From an uncultured Clostridia bacterium (GTDB taxonomy: Bacteria > Bacillota > Clostridia > Oscillospirales > Acutalibacteraceae), in contig CANQUV010000017.1 of NCBI GenBank assembly GCA_947627135.1, forward strand, positions 1 to 54,939: a DNA stretch of 54,939 nt, in the 5' to 3' direction. The position numbers were made by a program, and so were the translations under genes. Below are positions 47,011-54,939 of the stretch, in pieces (positions within the stretch are counted from its first letter, which is position 1; every line of letters starts with the position of its first letter). The notes under the pieces are model-generated. The model ran no database searches. It saw nothing but the letters and a program-made list of their open reading frames with translations, and was not told the DNA's origin.

Positions 47011-47435
47011 TGCTATTACCAAAGCGTGTTAAACACAGAAGAGTACACAGAGGTCGTATGACAGGTAAAGCATCCCGTGGTAACAAAGTAACTTACGGTG
47101 ATTTCGGTCTCCAGGCTTTAGAGCCATGTTGGATAACATCAAACCAAATCGAAGCAGCCCGTGTTGCCATGACTCGTTACTGCAAGAGATTCGGTAAGGT
47201 ATGGATCAAAATATTCCCTGACAAACCGGTATCAAAGAAACCTTTGGAAACTCGTATGGGTAAAGGTAAAGGTGCTCCTGAGTACTGGGTTGCAGTAGTT
47301 AAGCCCGGCAGAGTTATGTTTGAGTTGGGTGGAGTAGACGAAACAATCGCAAGAGAAGCTATGCGTTTGGCAGCAGCTAAACTGCCTATCAAATGCAAGT
47401 TTGTTAAAAAAGAAGATACGGAGGTTGAGCAGTAA
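47010..47435 (+). CDS. rplP: 50S ribosomal protein L16
   Basis: 141 residues, [17 protein letters not shown] at the start and [20 protein letters not shown] further on, the region near the A site. The TAATG overlap on both sides couples it to rpsC and rpmC. Confidence 0.98.
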   Translation: MLLPKRVKHRRVHRGRMTGKASRGNKVTYGDFGLQALEPCWITSNQIEAARVAMTRYCKRFGKVWIKIFPDKPVSKKPLETRMGKGKGAPEYWVAVVKPGRVMFELGGVDETIAREAMRLAAAKLPIKCKFVKKEDTEVEQ

Positions 47436-47638
47436 TGAAAGCATCAGAACTCAGAGATTTATCAGTAGAAGAGCTCCAGGTTAAGCTTAAAGACCTCAAA
47501 CAGGAATTGTTTAATCTTCGTTTTCAGCTTGCAGTTAATCAGCTTGAAAATCCCATGAGAATTTCTGCTGTTAAGAAAGATATTGCAAGAGTTTCAACAA
47601 TTCTTCGTCAGCGTGAACTCAGCGAAAGTGAAGCTTAA
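47435..47638 (+). CDS. rpmC: 50S ribosomal protein L29
   Basis: 67 residues, all helical, with [28 protein letters not shown]. It overlaps the rplP stop by one base. Confidence 0.97.
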   Translation: MKASELRDLSVEELQVKLKDLKQELFNLRFQLAVNQLENPMRISAVKKDIARVSTILRQRELSESEA

Positions 47639-47655
47639 GGGAGGAGGACTTAACA

Positions 47656-47913
47656 GTGAGTGAAAGAAATATGAGAAAAACTGCTGTCGGAAAGGTAGTA
47701 AGCGACAAGATGGATAAAACTATTGTTGTTGCTATTGAAGACAGTGTAAAACACAAACTTTACAACAAAGTTGTTAAGCGTACATTTCGCCTTAAGGCTC
47801 ATGATGAAAACAATGAATGTTCAGTAGGCGACCGTGTAAAGGTTATGGAGACCCGTCCTCTTTCTAAGGATAAAAGATGGAGACTCGTCGAGATTATAGA
47901 GAAAGCTAAATAA
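47656..47913 (+). CDS. rpsQ: 30S ribosomal protein S17
   Basis: 85 residues from a GTG preceded by [32 protein letters not shown] opens an OB fold that binds 16S rRNA. Confidence 0.97.
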   Translation: MSERNMRKTAVGKVVSDKMDKTIVVAIEDSVKHKLYNKVVKRTFRLKAHDENNECSVGDRVKVMETRPLSKDKRWRLVEIIEKAK

Positions 47914-47951
47914 TTCCATTTAGCGGCTTTGAGAAAAAGGAGGAACACACT

Positions 47952-48320
47952 GTGATACAACAGCAAACTTACCTCAAGGTTGCCGACAACACCGGCGCTA
48001 AGGAACTTATGTGCATTCGTGTTCTCGGCGGTACCAGAAGAAGGTATGCCAATATCGGCGACGTTGTAGTTGCTTCTGTTAAAAAAGCAGCACCAGGCGG
48101 CGTTGTTAAAAAAGGCGAAGTAGTAAAAGCAGTTATTGTACGTTCTGCAAAGGGCGTGCGTAGAGAAGACGGCACTTACATCCGTTTTGATGAAAATGCA
48201 GCCGTTATAATCAGAGAAGATAAAAATCCAAGAGGTACTCGTATCTTTGGACCAGTTGCAAGAGAGCTTCGTGATAAAGACTATATGAAGATCTTATCTC
48301 TTGCACCTGAAGTACTTTAA
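47952..48320 (+). CDS. rplN: 50S ribosomal protein L14
   Basis: 122 residues from a GTG that lies 8 nt after [32 protein letters not shown] and the closing [24 protein letters not shown] are typical. L14 forms an intersubunit bridge. Confidence 0.98.
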   Translation: MIQQQTYLKVADNTGAKELMCIRVLGGTRRRYANIGDVVVASVKKAAPGGVVKKGEVVKAVIVRSAKGVRREDGTYIRFDENAAVIIREDKNPRGTRIFGPVARELRDKDYMKILSLAPEVL

Positions 48321-48333
48321 TGGAGGTGTCACA

Positions 48334-48654
48334 ATGAATAATAAAGTTCATGTTAAAACCGGCGACACCGTTGTGGTACTCAGCGGAAAGGACAAGGGTA
48401 AAAAAGGTCAGGTTTTGGCTGTAAGCCCTAAAGAAGGAAAAGTCATCGTTGAAAAAGTAAATATGGTTTCAAAGCACATCAAGCCCAGAAAAATGGGTGA
48501 GCAGGGCGGAATTATCAAGGCTGAAGGCGCTATGTATGCTTCTAAAGTTCAGATCATCTGCCCAAGATGCAAAAAACCAACTCGTGTAGGTCATAAAGTA
48601 AACGAAGATGGTTCTAAAGAACGCATTTGCAGAAAATGCGGAGAAACGCTTTAA
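48334..48654 (+). CDS. rplX: 50S ribosomal protein L24
   Basis: 106 residues from the ATG at 48334 (GGAGGTG 8 nt before); a longer frame overlapping rplN is not used. The KOW motif TGDTVVVLSGKDKGKKGQV is present. The C-terminus carries two CxxC pairs (CPRCKKP and CRKCGE), a zinc-ribbon-like end common in Firmicutes L24. Confidence 0.97.
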   Translation: MNNKVHVKTGDTVVVLSGKDKGKKGQVLAVSPKEGKVIVEKVNMVSKHIKPRKMGEQGGIIKAEGAMYASKVQIICPRCKKPTRVGHKVNEDGSKERICRKCGETL

Positions 48655-48668
48655 GGAGGTTATAAGAA

Positions 48669-49208
48669 ATGGCAAGACTTAAAGATTATTATACAAAAGA
48701 AGTTGCACCGGCTCTTATGAACAAATTCTCTTACAAGAGCGTTATGCAAATTCCCAAGCTTGATAAAATCGTAGTTAATGTAGGTGCAGGTGAAGCAAAA
48801 GAAAATTCAAAGGTTATTGACGCCATCGTTAACGATCTTTCAGTTATCACCGGTCAGAAACCGTTAGTTACAAGAGCAAGAAAATCAGTTGCTAACTTTA
48901 AAATTCGTGAAGGTATGGCAATTGGCGCTAAAGTTACTCTCAGAGGCGAAAGAATGTATGAATTTTTAGATAGATTCTTCAATGTAGCTCTTCCAAGAGT
49001 TCGTGACTTCAGAGGAATAGATCCTGATTCTTTTGACGGCAGAGGCAACTACAATATGGGAGTTAAAGAACAACTTATATTCCCTGAAATAGATTACGAT
49101 AAGATCGACAAGGTTAGAGGCATGGATATATGCTTTGTAACCACAGCCAAAACAGACGAAGAAGCTCGTGAGTTATTAACACTTATGGGTGCACCATTTG
49201 CAAAGTAA
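48669..49208 (+). CDS. rplE: 50S ribosomal protein L5
   Basis: 179 residues, with KVVNVG-like [15 protein letters not shown] and [24 protein letters not shown]. It binds 5S rRNA in the central protuberance. AAGGAGG precedes the ATG. Confidence 0.98.
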   Translation: MARLKDYYTKEVAPALMNKFSYKSVMQIPKLDKIVVNVGAGEAKENSKVIDAIVNDLSVITGQKPLVTRARKSVANFKIREGMAIGAKVTLRGERMYEFLDRFFNVALPRVRDFRGIDPDSFDGRGNYNMGVKEQLIFPEIDYDKIDKVRGMDICFVTTAKTDEEARELLTLMGAPFAK

Positions 49209-49220
49209 GGAGGGATTGTT

Positions 49221-49406
49221 GTGGCTAAGACTGCTATGAAATTAAAACAGCAGAAAAAACAGAAATTCTCTACAAGAGAATATTCAAGATGTAAGATCTG
49301 TGGTAGACCACACGCCTACCTTCGTAAATTCGGTGTTTGCCGTATTTGCTTCCGTGAATTAGCCTATAAGGGTGAGATTCCCGGAGTAAAGAAAGCAAGC
49401 TGGTAA
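49221..49406 (+). CDS. rpsN: 30S ribosomal protein S14, zinc type
   Basis: 61 residues from a GTG. Two CxxC pairs (CKICGRPH and CRICFREL) mark the zinc-binding short form (S14Z), so this copy depends on zinc. A zinc-free paralogue, if any, is outside the window. Confidence 0.97.
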   Translation: MAKTAMKLKQQKKQKFSTREYSRCKICGRPHAYLRKFGVCRICFRELAYKGEIPGVKKASW

Positions 49407-49425
49407 GCAAGGGAGGTAAAAATCT

Positions 49426-49824
49426 ATGCAGATTACAGATACAATTGCAGACTTGCTTACAAGAATCCGTAATGCAAGTACAGCTAAACACGATACTGTT
49501 GAAATACCTGCGTCTAATTTAAAAAAGGATATATGTCAGATCCTTGCAGACGAGGGCTACATTAAGAGCTTCACAGTTATTGAAGACGGCAAACAGGGTG
49601 TAATTAAGGTTGTTCTTAAATACACAGAGGGCAAAACTCCTGTTATTACAGGCTTGCGCCGTGTATCAAAACCCGGTTTGCGCATATACAGCAATGTTGA
49701 GGATATGCCAAAAGTTATGAAAGGTCTTGGAGTAGCTATTATTTCTACATCTAAAGGCGTTATGACAGACCGTCAGGCTCGCAAGGAGCATGTAGGTGGC
49801 GAAGTTCTCGCATATATCTGGTAA
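49426..49824 (+). CDS. rpsH: 30S ribosomal protein S8
   Basis: 132 residues with [16 protein letters not shown] and a C-terminal [31 protein letters not shown]. In other bacteria S8 represses the spc operon through its mRNA. Confidence 0.98.
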   Translation: MQITDTIADLLTRIRNASTAKHDTVEIPASNLKKDICQILADEGYIKSFTVIEDGKQGVIKVVLKYTEGKTPVITGLRRVSKPGLRIYSNVEDMPKVMKGLGVAIISTSKGVMTDRQARKEHVGGEVLAYIW

Positions 49825-49838
49825 TAGGAGGTGCGAAA

Positions 49839-50381
49839 ATGTCTCGAATTGGAAGAAAACCTATAAATATTCCCGCCGGCGTTGATGTTAAAATCGACAA
49901 CGGTGTAATTACTGTTAAAGGACCTAAAGGTTCTTTAGACTATTCTTACAACAAGAATATGACAGTAGAAATCAACGGAACAGAAATCGAAGTTAAACGT
50001 CCTAATGACGATAAGCTCAACAGATCCCTTCACGGCCTTACAAGAACACTTATCGCAAATATGATTACAGGTGTTACTGAAGGTTATCAGAAGACTCTTG
50101 AGGTAAACGGCGTTGGTTACCGTGTTCAGAAACAGGGTAAAAAATGTGTTATGAACTTAGGATTTTCACACCAGGTTATCGTTGAAGATACCGACGATAT
50201 CACAATGGAAGTTCCGGATCCAAACAAAATTATCATCCACGGCATTGATAAGCAAAAAGTTGGTCAGTTTGCTGCCGAGGTTAGAGAAAAGCGTCCGCCT
50301 GAACCGTATAAAGGCAAAGGTATTAAATACGCTGACGAGGTTATCCGCCGCAAGGAAGGTAAAGCCGGTAAAGGTAAGTAA
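49839..50381 (+). CDS. rplF: 50S ribosomal protein L6
   Basis: 180 residues, MSRIGRKPINIPAGVDVKI at the start and PPEPYKGKGIKYADEVIRRKEGKAGK at the end. Two similar domains bind helix 97 of 23S rRNA. GGAGGTG precedes the ATG. Confidence 0.98.
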   Translation: MSRIGRKPINIPAGVDVKIDNGVITVKGPKGSLDYSYNKNMTVEINGTEIEVKRPNDDKLNRSLHGLTRTLIANMITGVTEGYQKTLEVNGVGYRVQKQGKKCVMNLGFSHQVIVEDTDDITMEVPDPNKIIIHGIDKQKVGQFAAEVREKRPPEPYKGKGIKYADEVIRRKEGKAGKGK

Positions 50382-50399
50382 TTAAGGAGTGAATGAAAT

Positions 50400-50759
50400 A
50401 TGGTAAAGAGACCTGATACTAAAAAGGCTCGCATCAGACGCCACAAGAGAGTTCGTGGAAAAATCAGCGGTACTGCTGATTGCCCGCGTTTATGCGTTTT
50501 CCGCTCCACCAATAACATTTACGCTCAAATTATTGACGATGTAAATGGTGTTACACTTGTTTCGGCTTCAAGCCTCGACAAGAGCATTGATGGCAATGGC
50601 GGTAACAAAGAAGCAGCTAAAGCAGTAGGTAAACTTATTGCCCAGCGTGCAGCAGAGAAAAAAATCACCGATGTTGTTTTTGACAGAGGTGGCAACATCT
50701 ATCACGGCCGTGTTAAGGAATTGGCCGAAGGCGCCCGTGAGGGCGGCCTCAATTTCTAA
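50400..50759 (+). CDS. rplR: 50S ribosomal protein L18
   Basis: 119 residues with [26 protein letters not shown] and [24 protein letters not shown]. It binds 5S rRNA together with L5. Confidence 0.98.
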   Translation: MVKRPDTKKARIRRHKRVRGKISGTADCPRLCVFRSTNNIYAQIIDDVNGVTLVSASSLDKSIDGNGGNKEAAKAVGKLIAQRAAEKKITDVVFDRGGNIYHGRVKELAEGAREGGLNF

Positions 50760-50777
50760 GGAAGGGGAGGAATAACT

Positions 50778-51272
50778 TTGGCTAATATTGAACAGACAAC
50801 TGAATTAAAAGAAAGAGTTGTTGCCATTAACCGTGTTTCAAAAACAGTTAAGGGCGGTCGTATATTTAAGTTTGCAGCTTTGGTAGTTGTTGGCGACGGT
50901 GAAGGTACAGTAGGATTTGGTATCGGTAAAGCCGGCGAAGTTCCGGACGCTATTCGCAAAGGTATCGAAGATGCAAAGAAAAATCTCGTTAAGGTTTCAT
51001 TGAAGGGTTCAACGATTCCTCATGAAATCATTGGTGAGTTCGGCGCAGGCAGAGTTCTTATGAAACCTGCTGCTCCCGGTACCGGCGTTATCGCCGGCGG
51101 TCCTGTTCGTGCTGTTGTAGAAGCAGCAGGCATTAAGGACATCAGAGCAAAAGCTTTGCGTTCAAACAATCCTTGTAATGTAGTTCGTGCAACCCTCAAA
51201 GGCTTGTGTGCACTTCGTAATGCAGAGGAAGTTGCTGCTATCCGCGGCAAATCTGTCAAGGATATTTTATAA
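50778..51272 (+). CDS. rpsE: 30S ribosomal protein S5
   Basis: 164 residues from a TTG start after [29 protein letters not shown] carries the loop linked to spectinomycin response, wild type in appearance; the second domain has [15 protein letters not shown]. Confidence 0.97.
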   Translation: MANIEQTTELKERVVAINRVSKTVKGGRIFKFAALVVVGDGEGTVGFGIGKAGEVPDAIRKGIEDAKKNLVKVSLKGSTIPHEIIGEFGAGRVLMKPAAPGTGVIAGGPVRAVVEAAGIKDIRAKALRSNNPCNVVRATLKGLCALRNAEEVAAIRGKSVKDIL

Positions 51273-51286
51273 GGGAGGTTGTTAAT

Positions 51287-51457
51287 ATGAAAATTACATT
51301 AGTAAAAAGTCTTATCGGTTCAAAGAAAGATCAGATTGCAACCGCCCATGCTTTAGGTCTTAAAAAAATCGGCGATACTACTACACAGCCTGATAATCCT
51401 CAGACTAAAGGCAAGGTCGCAAAAATCATCCACCTCATAGAGGTTAGTGAAGCGTAA
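51287..51457 (+). CDS. rpmD: 50S ribosomal protein L30
   Basis: 56 residues: [17 protein letters not shown] at the start, then [29 protein letters not shown] precedes the ATG by 8 nt. It lies at its usual place between rpsE and rplO. Confidence 0.96.
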   Translation: MKITLVKSLIGSKKDQIATAHALGLKKIGDTTTQPDNPQTKGKVAKIIHLIEVSEA

Positions 51458-51474
51458 GCAAGGAGGTGCGAACT

Positions 51475-51918
51475 ATGAAGTTACATGAACTTTCTCCTGT
51501 TGAAGGCTCAAAGAAAACTGCTAAAAGAATCGGCAGAGGTCATGGTTCCGGTCAGGGTAAAACTGCCGGTAAAGGTCATAAAGGCCAGAAAGCAAGATCA
51601 GGTAAGGGTATGCGTTTAGGTTTTGAAGGCGGTCAGATGCCTTTGCAAAGACGAATCCCTAAGAGAGGCTTCAATAACATTTTTGCTAAAAAGGTTGTTT
51701 CTGTAAATTTAGGTACTCTTAACAGCAAGTTCGATGACGGCGCTGTTGTAGATGTAAATGCTTTAACAGAAGCAGGAATTGTTAAAAACTCATTTGACGC
51801 TGTTAAAATTCTCGGAAACGGAAAACTTGAAAAGAAATTGACCGTTAAAGTTAATGCTTTTTCTGAGTCTGCCAAATCTAAGATTGAAGCAGCTGGCGGA
51901 AAGGCTGAGGTGATATAA
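51475..51918 (+). CDS. rplO: 50S ribosomal protein L15
   Basis: 147 residues from the ATG 8 nt after AAGGAGG; a GTG three codons earlier overlaps the site. [14 protein letters not shown] and a Gly/Lys/Arg-rich stretch [20 protein letters not shown] are typical. The stop abuts the secY start. Confidence 0.97.
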   Translation: MKLHELSPVEGSKKTAKRIGRGHGSGQGKTAGKGHKGQKARSGKGMRLGFEGGQMPLQRRIPKRGFNNIFAKKVVSVNLGTLNSKFDDGAVVDVNALTEAGIVKNSFDAVKILGNGKLEKKLTVKVNAFSESAKSKIEAAGGKAEVI

Positions 51919-53229
51919 TTGTTACAAACAATTAAAAATGCCTGGTCAGTTCCGGACTTAAGAAAAAAGATTCTTTTCACTTTGCTTATTATTGTAGTAT
52001 TCAGAATCGGTTCGGTTATTCCCGTTCCGTTTCTTGATATGGCTGCATTAAGTAAGTTAATGGTTGATAACGGTGTTAATACAAGTAACTCTGTTCTTGC
52101 ATATTTAAACACTTTATCAGGCGGTGCGTTTTCTAATGCAACTTTGTTTGCTATGGGCGTTACACCTTATATCAACAGTTCAATTATTATGCAGCTCCTC
52201 TGTGTTGCTATTCCTCCTCTTGAGAGAATGGCTAAAGAGGGAGAAGCAGGCAGAAAAAAAATTGCAACAATTACACGTTATGTAACAGTTGCCTTGGGTC
52301 TTATTCAGGGTACGGCTTATTACTTCTATCTTTTAAGATCAGGGGTTACTTCTTATAACGATGGTTTTTCACTTGTATTTTCTGCAATCGTTATTATTCT
52401 CTGCTTTACAGCCGGTACAGCCCTAATGATGTGGCTTGGCGAGCAGATTAACGATAAAGGTATTGGTAATGGTATTTCAATTCTGCTTTTTGCAGGTATC
52501 GTTGCAAGAATGCCTTACACTATCAATATGCTTACTCAGTACTGGGATCTTGGTATGCAGGGTTCAACTCAATTCTTCTTTTTTGTTCCTCTTTGGATCA
52601 TCATTTTCCTTGCTGTTATTTGGGTTATTACCTTTATGCAGGATTCAGAAAGAAGAATTCCAATTCAGTATGCAAAGCGTGTTGTAGGCAGAAAGATGTA
52701 TGGCGGACAGTCAAGTCACCTTCCTATTAAGGTTGCTCTCGGCGGTGTTCTTCCAATCATCTTTGCCAGCTCAATTCTTTCAATACCAAGTACAATTCAA
52801 ATGTTCTGGAATCCTTCAGACGGATTTTGGAAAGGCTTCTTTGATGCTTTCAGCACAACAGGATGGCTTTATATGACATTGTACTTCTTATTAATTATAA
52901 TGTTTGCATATTTCTATACAACAATTCAGTACAATCCGATTGAAATGGCAAATAACTTAAAGCAGAACAATGGTACAATTCCGGGTATTCGTCCCGGAGC
53001 TCCAACTGCTGAATTTATTAAGAGAATTTTATCGAGAATTACTCTTATCGGCGCTATGTTCCTGGCTTTAATCGCATTATTACCTTTAATTTATGCTGCT
53101 ACAACAGGTATGGGCGGTATGTCAATGGGAGGTACATCAGTTATCATCCTCGTTGGTGTAGCTCTTGAAACCTGCAAACAGATGGAATCACAGATGATGA
53201 TGCGTCATTACAAAGGATTTCTTGACTAA
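51919..53229 (+). CDS. secY: Protein translocase subunit SecY
   Basis: 436 residues, ten membrane helices. It starts at a TTG directly after the rplO stop (GAGGTG as ribosome site), so translation is coupled. SecY forms the pore for protein export and membrane insertion with SecE and SecG. The plug/pore region (SGGAFSNATLFAMGVTPYINSSI) and IPIQYAKRVVG, part of the SecA/ribosome-contacting loop, are visible. Confidence 0.98.
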   Translation: MLQTIKNAWSVPDLRKKILFTLLIIVVFRIGSVIPVPFLDMAALSKLMVDNGVNTSNSVLAYLNTLSGGAFSNATLFAMGVTPYINSSIIMQLLCVAIPPLERMAKEGEAGRKKIATITRYVTVALGLIQGTAYYFYLLRSGVTSYNDGFSLVFSAIVIILCFTAGTALMMWLGEQINDKGIGNGISILLFAGIVARMPYTINMLTQYWDLGMQGSTQFFFFVPLWIIIFLAVIWVITFMQDSERRIPIQYAKRVVGRKMYGGQSSHLPIKVALGGVLPIIFASSILSIPSTIQMFWNPSDGFWKGFFDAFSTTGWLYMTLYFLLIIMFAYFYTTIQYNPIEMANNLKQNNGTIPGIRPGAPTAEFIKRILSRITLIGAMFLALIALLPLIYAATTGMGGMSMGGTSVIILVGVALETCKQMESQMMMRHYKGFLD

Positions 53230-53246
53230 TATATAGGAGATTATAT

Positions 53247-53879
53247 ATGAACATTATTTTATTAGGAGCTCCCGGAGCAGGAAAAGGCACTCAAGCTGCT
53301 GTTTTAGCGGAGCATTACAACATTCCCACAATTTCAACTGGTAATATTATCAGAGAAGCGTTGAGAACCGGCACTGAAATGGGTAAAAAGGCAAAGTCTT
53401 ATATGGATGCAGGACAACTCGTTCCCGACGATGTTGTTATAGGCATAGTAAAAGACAGACTTTCACAGGACGACTGCAAGAATGGATTTATTCTTGACGG
53501 TTTCCCGAGAACTATCCCTCAGGCCGAGGCTCTGGATAAAATGGGTGTCAATATTGAATATGTAGTAGATATTGAGGTTTCTGACGAAAGAATTATCAAC
53601 CGTTTATCCGGACGCCGTGTTTGCCAGGATTGCGGCAGACCTTATCATTTGGTAAACTTAAAGCCAAAAACAGAAGGTATTTGCGATGCATGCGGCGGCA
53701 CCCTTGTTCAGCGCAAGGACGATCACATTGATACAATTAAAAATCGTCTTGAAATTTACCATAAAGAAACTGAACCTCTGGTTGATTATTATAAGAAACA
53801 GGGTAAACTTTCAGTTGTTCAGGGCAGCGACAGTGTTGAAGATACTATGGCTGACATGATGAAGGTATTTGAGGCTTAA
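53247..53879 (+). CDS. adk: Adenylate kinase, zinc-lid type
   Basis: 210 residues. It interconverts AMP and ATP with ADP. The P-loop GAPGAGKGT is at 7-15, NMP-binding LDGFPRTIPQAE near 84. The lid holds four cysteines (CQDCGRP and CDACGG), as in Gram-positive zinc adenylate kinases. It is conserved between secY and map in this operon. Confidence 0.98.
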   Translation: MNIILLGAPGAGKGTQAAVLAEHYNIPTISTGNIIREALRTGTEMGKKAKSYMDAGQLVPDDVVIGIVKDRLSQDDCKNGFILDGFPRTIPQAEALDKMGVNIEYVVDIEVSDERIINRLSGRRVCQDCGRPYHLVNLKPKTEGICDACGGTLVQRKDDHIDTIKNRLEIYHKETEPLVDYYKKQGKLSVVQGSDSVEDTMADMMKVFEA

Positions 53880-53882
53880 TTT

Positions 53883-54635
53883 ATGGTAGTAATAAAAACT
53901 TCCAGGGAATTGGCACTAATGAAAGAAGCGTGCAGAATTTCCGCTAATGCCTTAAAGGCAGCCGGAGAAGCTGTACAGCCCGGAGTTTCTACTTTAGAAA
54001 TAGATACGATCGTTCGCAAGTATATCGAGAAACAGGGAGCAACTCCCTCGTTTCTCGGGTACGGCGGTTTTCCGGGAAGTGCCTGTATCTCTGTAAACAA
54101 TGTGGTTATCCATGGCATACCAAGCAAGAAATGCATCATTAAAGAAGGCGACATAGTAAGCGTAGATGTAGGAGCCTTTATCGACGGCTTTCACGGCGAT
54201 AATGCTTATACATTTCCCTGCGGAAAGATAAGTGCAGAAGCTCAGGCTTTACTAGACGCCACAAAAGAGAGCCTTTATGAGGGAATTAAAGCAGCTCAGG
54301 CAGGCAATCGCATAGGCGATATAGGCCATGCAGTTCAGCAGTATGTCGAAGATCGCAGTTACTCGGTGGTACGAGATTTTGTCGGCCACGGCGTAGGTGC
54401 GAAGTTACACGAAGATCCGGCAGTACCCAATTACGGAACACCGGGAAGAGGTGTTCGCTTATTGCCCGGAATGACGATTGCCATAGAACCTATGGTAAAT
54501 GCAGGCGACTACAATGTTAAGGTGCTTGATGACGAATGGACTACCGTAACTGCCGACGGCAGTTTGGCGGCACATTTTGAACACACAATTGCCATTACAC
54601 CTGACGGTCCGAAAATATTGACAATAGCGGATTAA
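53883..54635 (+). CDS. map: Methionine aminopeptidase, type I
   Basis: 250 residues. It removes the initiator methionine. Metal-site segments are VSVDVGAFIDGFHGDNAYTF (two Asp), GHGVGAKLHEDP (His) and MTIAIEPMV (Glu), with AHFEHTIAI (Glu) near the end. There is no N-terminal zinc finger, as in type Ia. It begins 3 nt after adk; the GAGG site lies inside the end of adk. Confidence 0.97.
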   Translation: MVVIKTSRELALMKEACRISANALKAAGEAVQPGVSTLEIDTIVRKYIEKQGATPSFLGYGGFPGSACISVNNVVIHGIPSKKCIIKEGDIVSVDVGAFIDGFHGDNAYTFPCGKISAEAQALLDATKESLYEGIKAAQAGNRIGDIGHAVQQYVEDRSYSVVRDFVGHGVGAKLHEDPAVPNYGTPGRGVRLLPGMTIAIEPMVNAGDYNVKVLDDEWTTVTADGSLAAHFEHTIAITPDGPKILTIAD

Positions 54636-54645
54636 GGTAAGGCGT

Positions 54646-54885
54646 ATGGATATAATTAAAGGAAGTGTAGTCAGGGCAAAAGCAGGAAGAGATAAAGGAA
54701 GTTACTTTGTTGTTTTAAATCTTGAAGAAAACTTTGCTTTTATTGCAGACGGAAAAACCAGAAAACTTGAAAATCCAAAGAAAAAGAATTTAAAACATTT
54801 AGAAAAAACCAAATTTATCTTATCCGAAAAACTTGAAACTAACCGTAAAATAAAAAAATCATTATGTGATTTTAAAAACTCTTAA
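54646..54885 (+). CDS. KOW-domain (L14e-like) RNA-binding protein
   Basis: 79 residues. The KOW motif is GSVVRAKAGRDKGSYFVVLN near the N-terminus, followed by a lysine-rich tail. Similar small proteins lie between map and infA in many clostridia; their role is presumed ribosome or RNA related but is not established. An AAGG-type ribosome site precedes the ATG. Confidence 0.85.
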   Translation: MDIIKGSVVRAKAGRDKGSYFVVLNLEENFAFIADGKTRKLENPKKKNLKHLEKTKFILSEKLETNRKIKKSLCDFKNS

Positions 54886-54898
54886 TGGAGGATATGGT

Positions 54899-54939
54899 AT
54901 GTCAAAGCAAGATGTAATTGAAATTGAAGGTACAGTAAC
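54899..54939 (+). CDS. infA: Translation initiation factor IF-1, 5' part
   Basis: The first 13 codons (MSKQDVIEIEGTV) match the start of IF-1, and the GGAGG site lies 8 nt before the ATG. The rest is beyond the window. Its place after map and the KOW gene fits the usual spc operon order. Confidence 0.9.
   Translation, partial: MSKQDVIEIEGTV

Overview
The window is chromosomal DNA of a low-GC, spore-forming, starch-degrading Firmicute. It most resembles a Ruminococcus bromii-like member of the Oscillospiraceae. The grounds are a secreted pullulanase with a dockerin and starch-binding modules (amylosome type), a stand-alone SpoVAC, clostridial RNase Y, the GlgC/GlgD pair, a PduL phosphotransacetylase, and the house-keeping gene order. 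No tRNA, rRNA, CRISPR array, IS element or prophage was recognised.

Layout. 1-2.5 kb: the first three codons of a leftward gene, then two short exported proteins that end in a degenerate sorting-like signal; the second has a starch-binding-like domain. 2.8-5.7 kb: family-4 uracil-DNA glycosylase, PduL, a hemolysin-III membrane protein and a small helical protein, followed by a strongly folded non-coding RNA candidate (5711-5880). 5.97-10.7 kb: a leftward operon, cysteine desulfurase, ThiI, a membrane class B sortase with an unexpected cytoplasmic CinA/MoaB-like domain, and a small protein with the same degenerate fold. 10.9 kb: spoVAC.

11.9-24.1 kb: rpoB-rpoC, then rpsL-rpsG-fusA-tuf, with promoters before rpoB, rpsL and tuf. 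24.2-28.5 kb: GNAT acetyltransferase, gap, rny and a SLOG-like gene that is divergent from an XRE regulator across a shared palindromic operator. 29.3-35.5 kb: glycogen operon glgB-glgC-glgD-glgA; GlgB carries a 184-residue Lys/Ser tail. 35.7-41.9 kb: radical SAM activase-like protein, a DUF6514-like protein, the dockerin pullulanase and a corrinoid adenosyltransferase. 42.7 kb to the end: the S10-spc ribosomal operon from rpsJ through secY, adk, map and a KOW protein into infA, which is cut by the window edge. It is preceded by a roughly 290-nt leader with mutually exclusive hairpins.

Together the carbohydrate genes form a coherent theme: extracellular starch is debranched by an amylosome enzyme, and imported glucose can be stored as glycogen. 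The least ordinary parts are the CinA-like/sortase pair in the thiolation operon, the folded RNA at 5.8 kb, structured leaders in front of rpoB, rpsJ and rplB, and the GlgB tail. Where a longer in-frame start exists, starts were chosen from Shine-Dalgarno spacing. All functional calls come from reading motifs; no database search was run.
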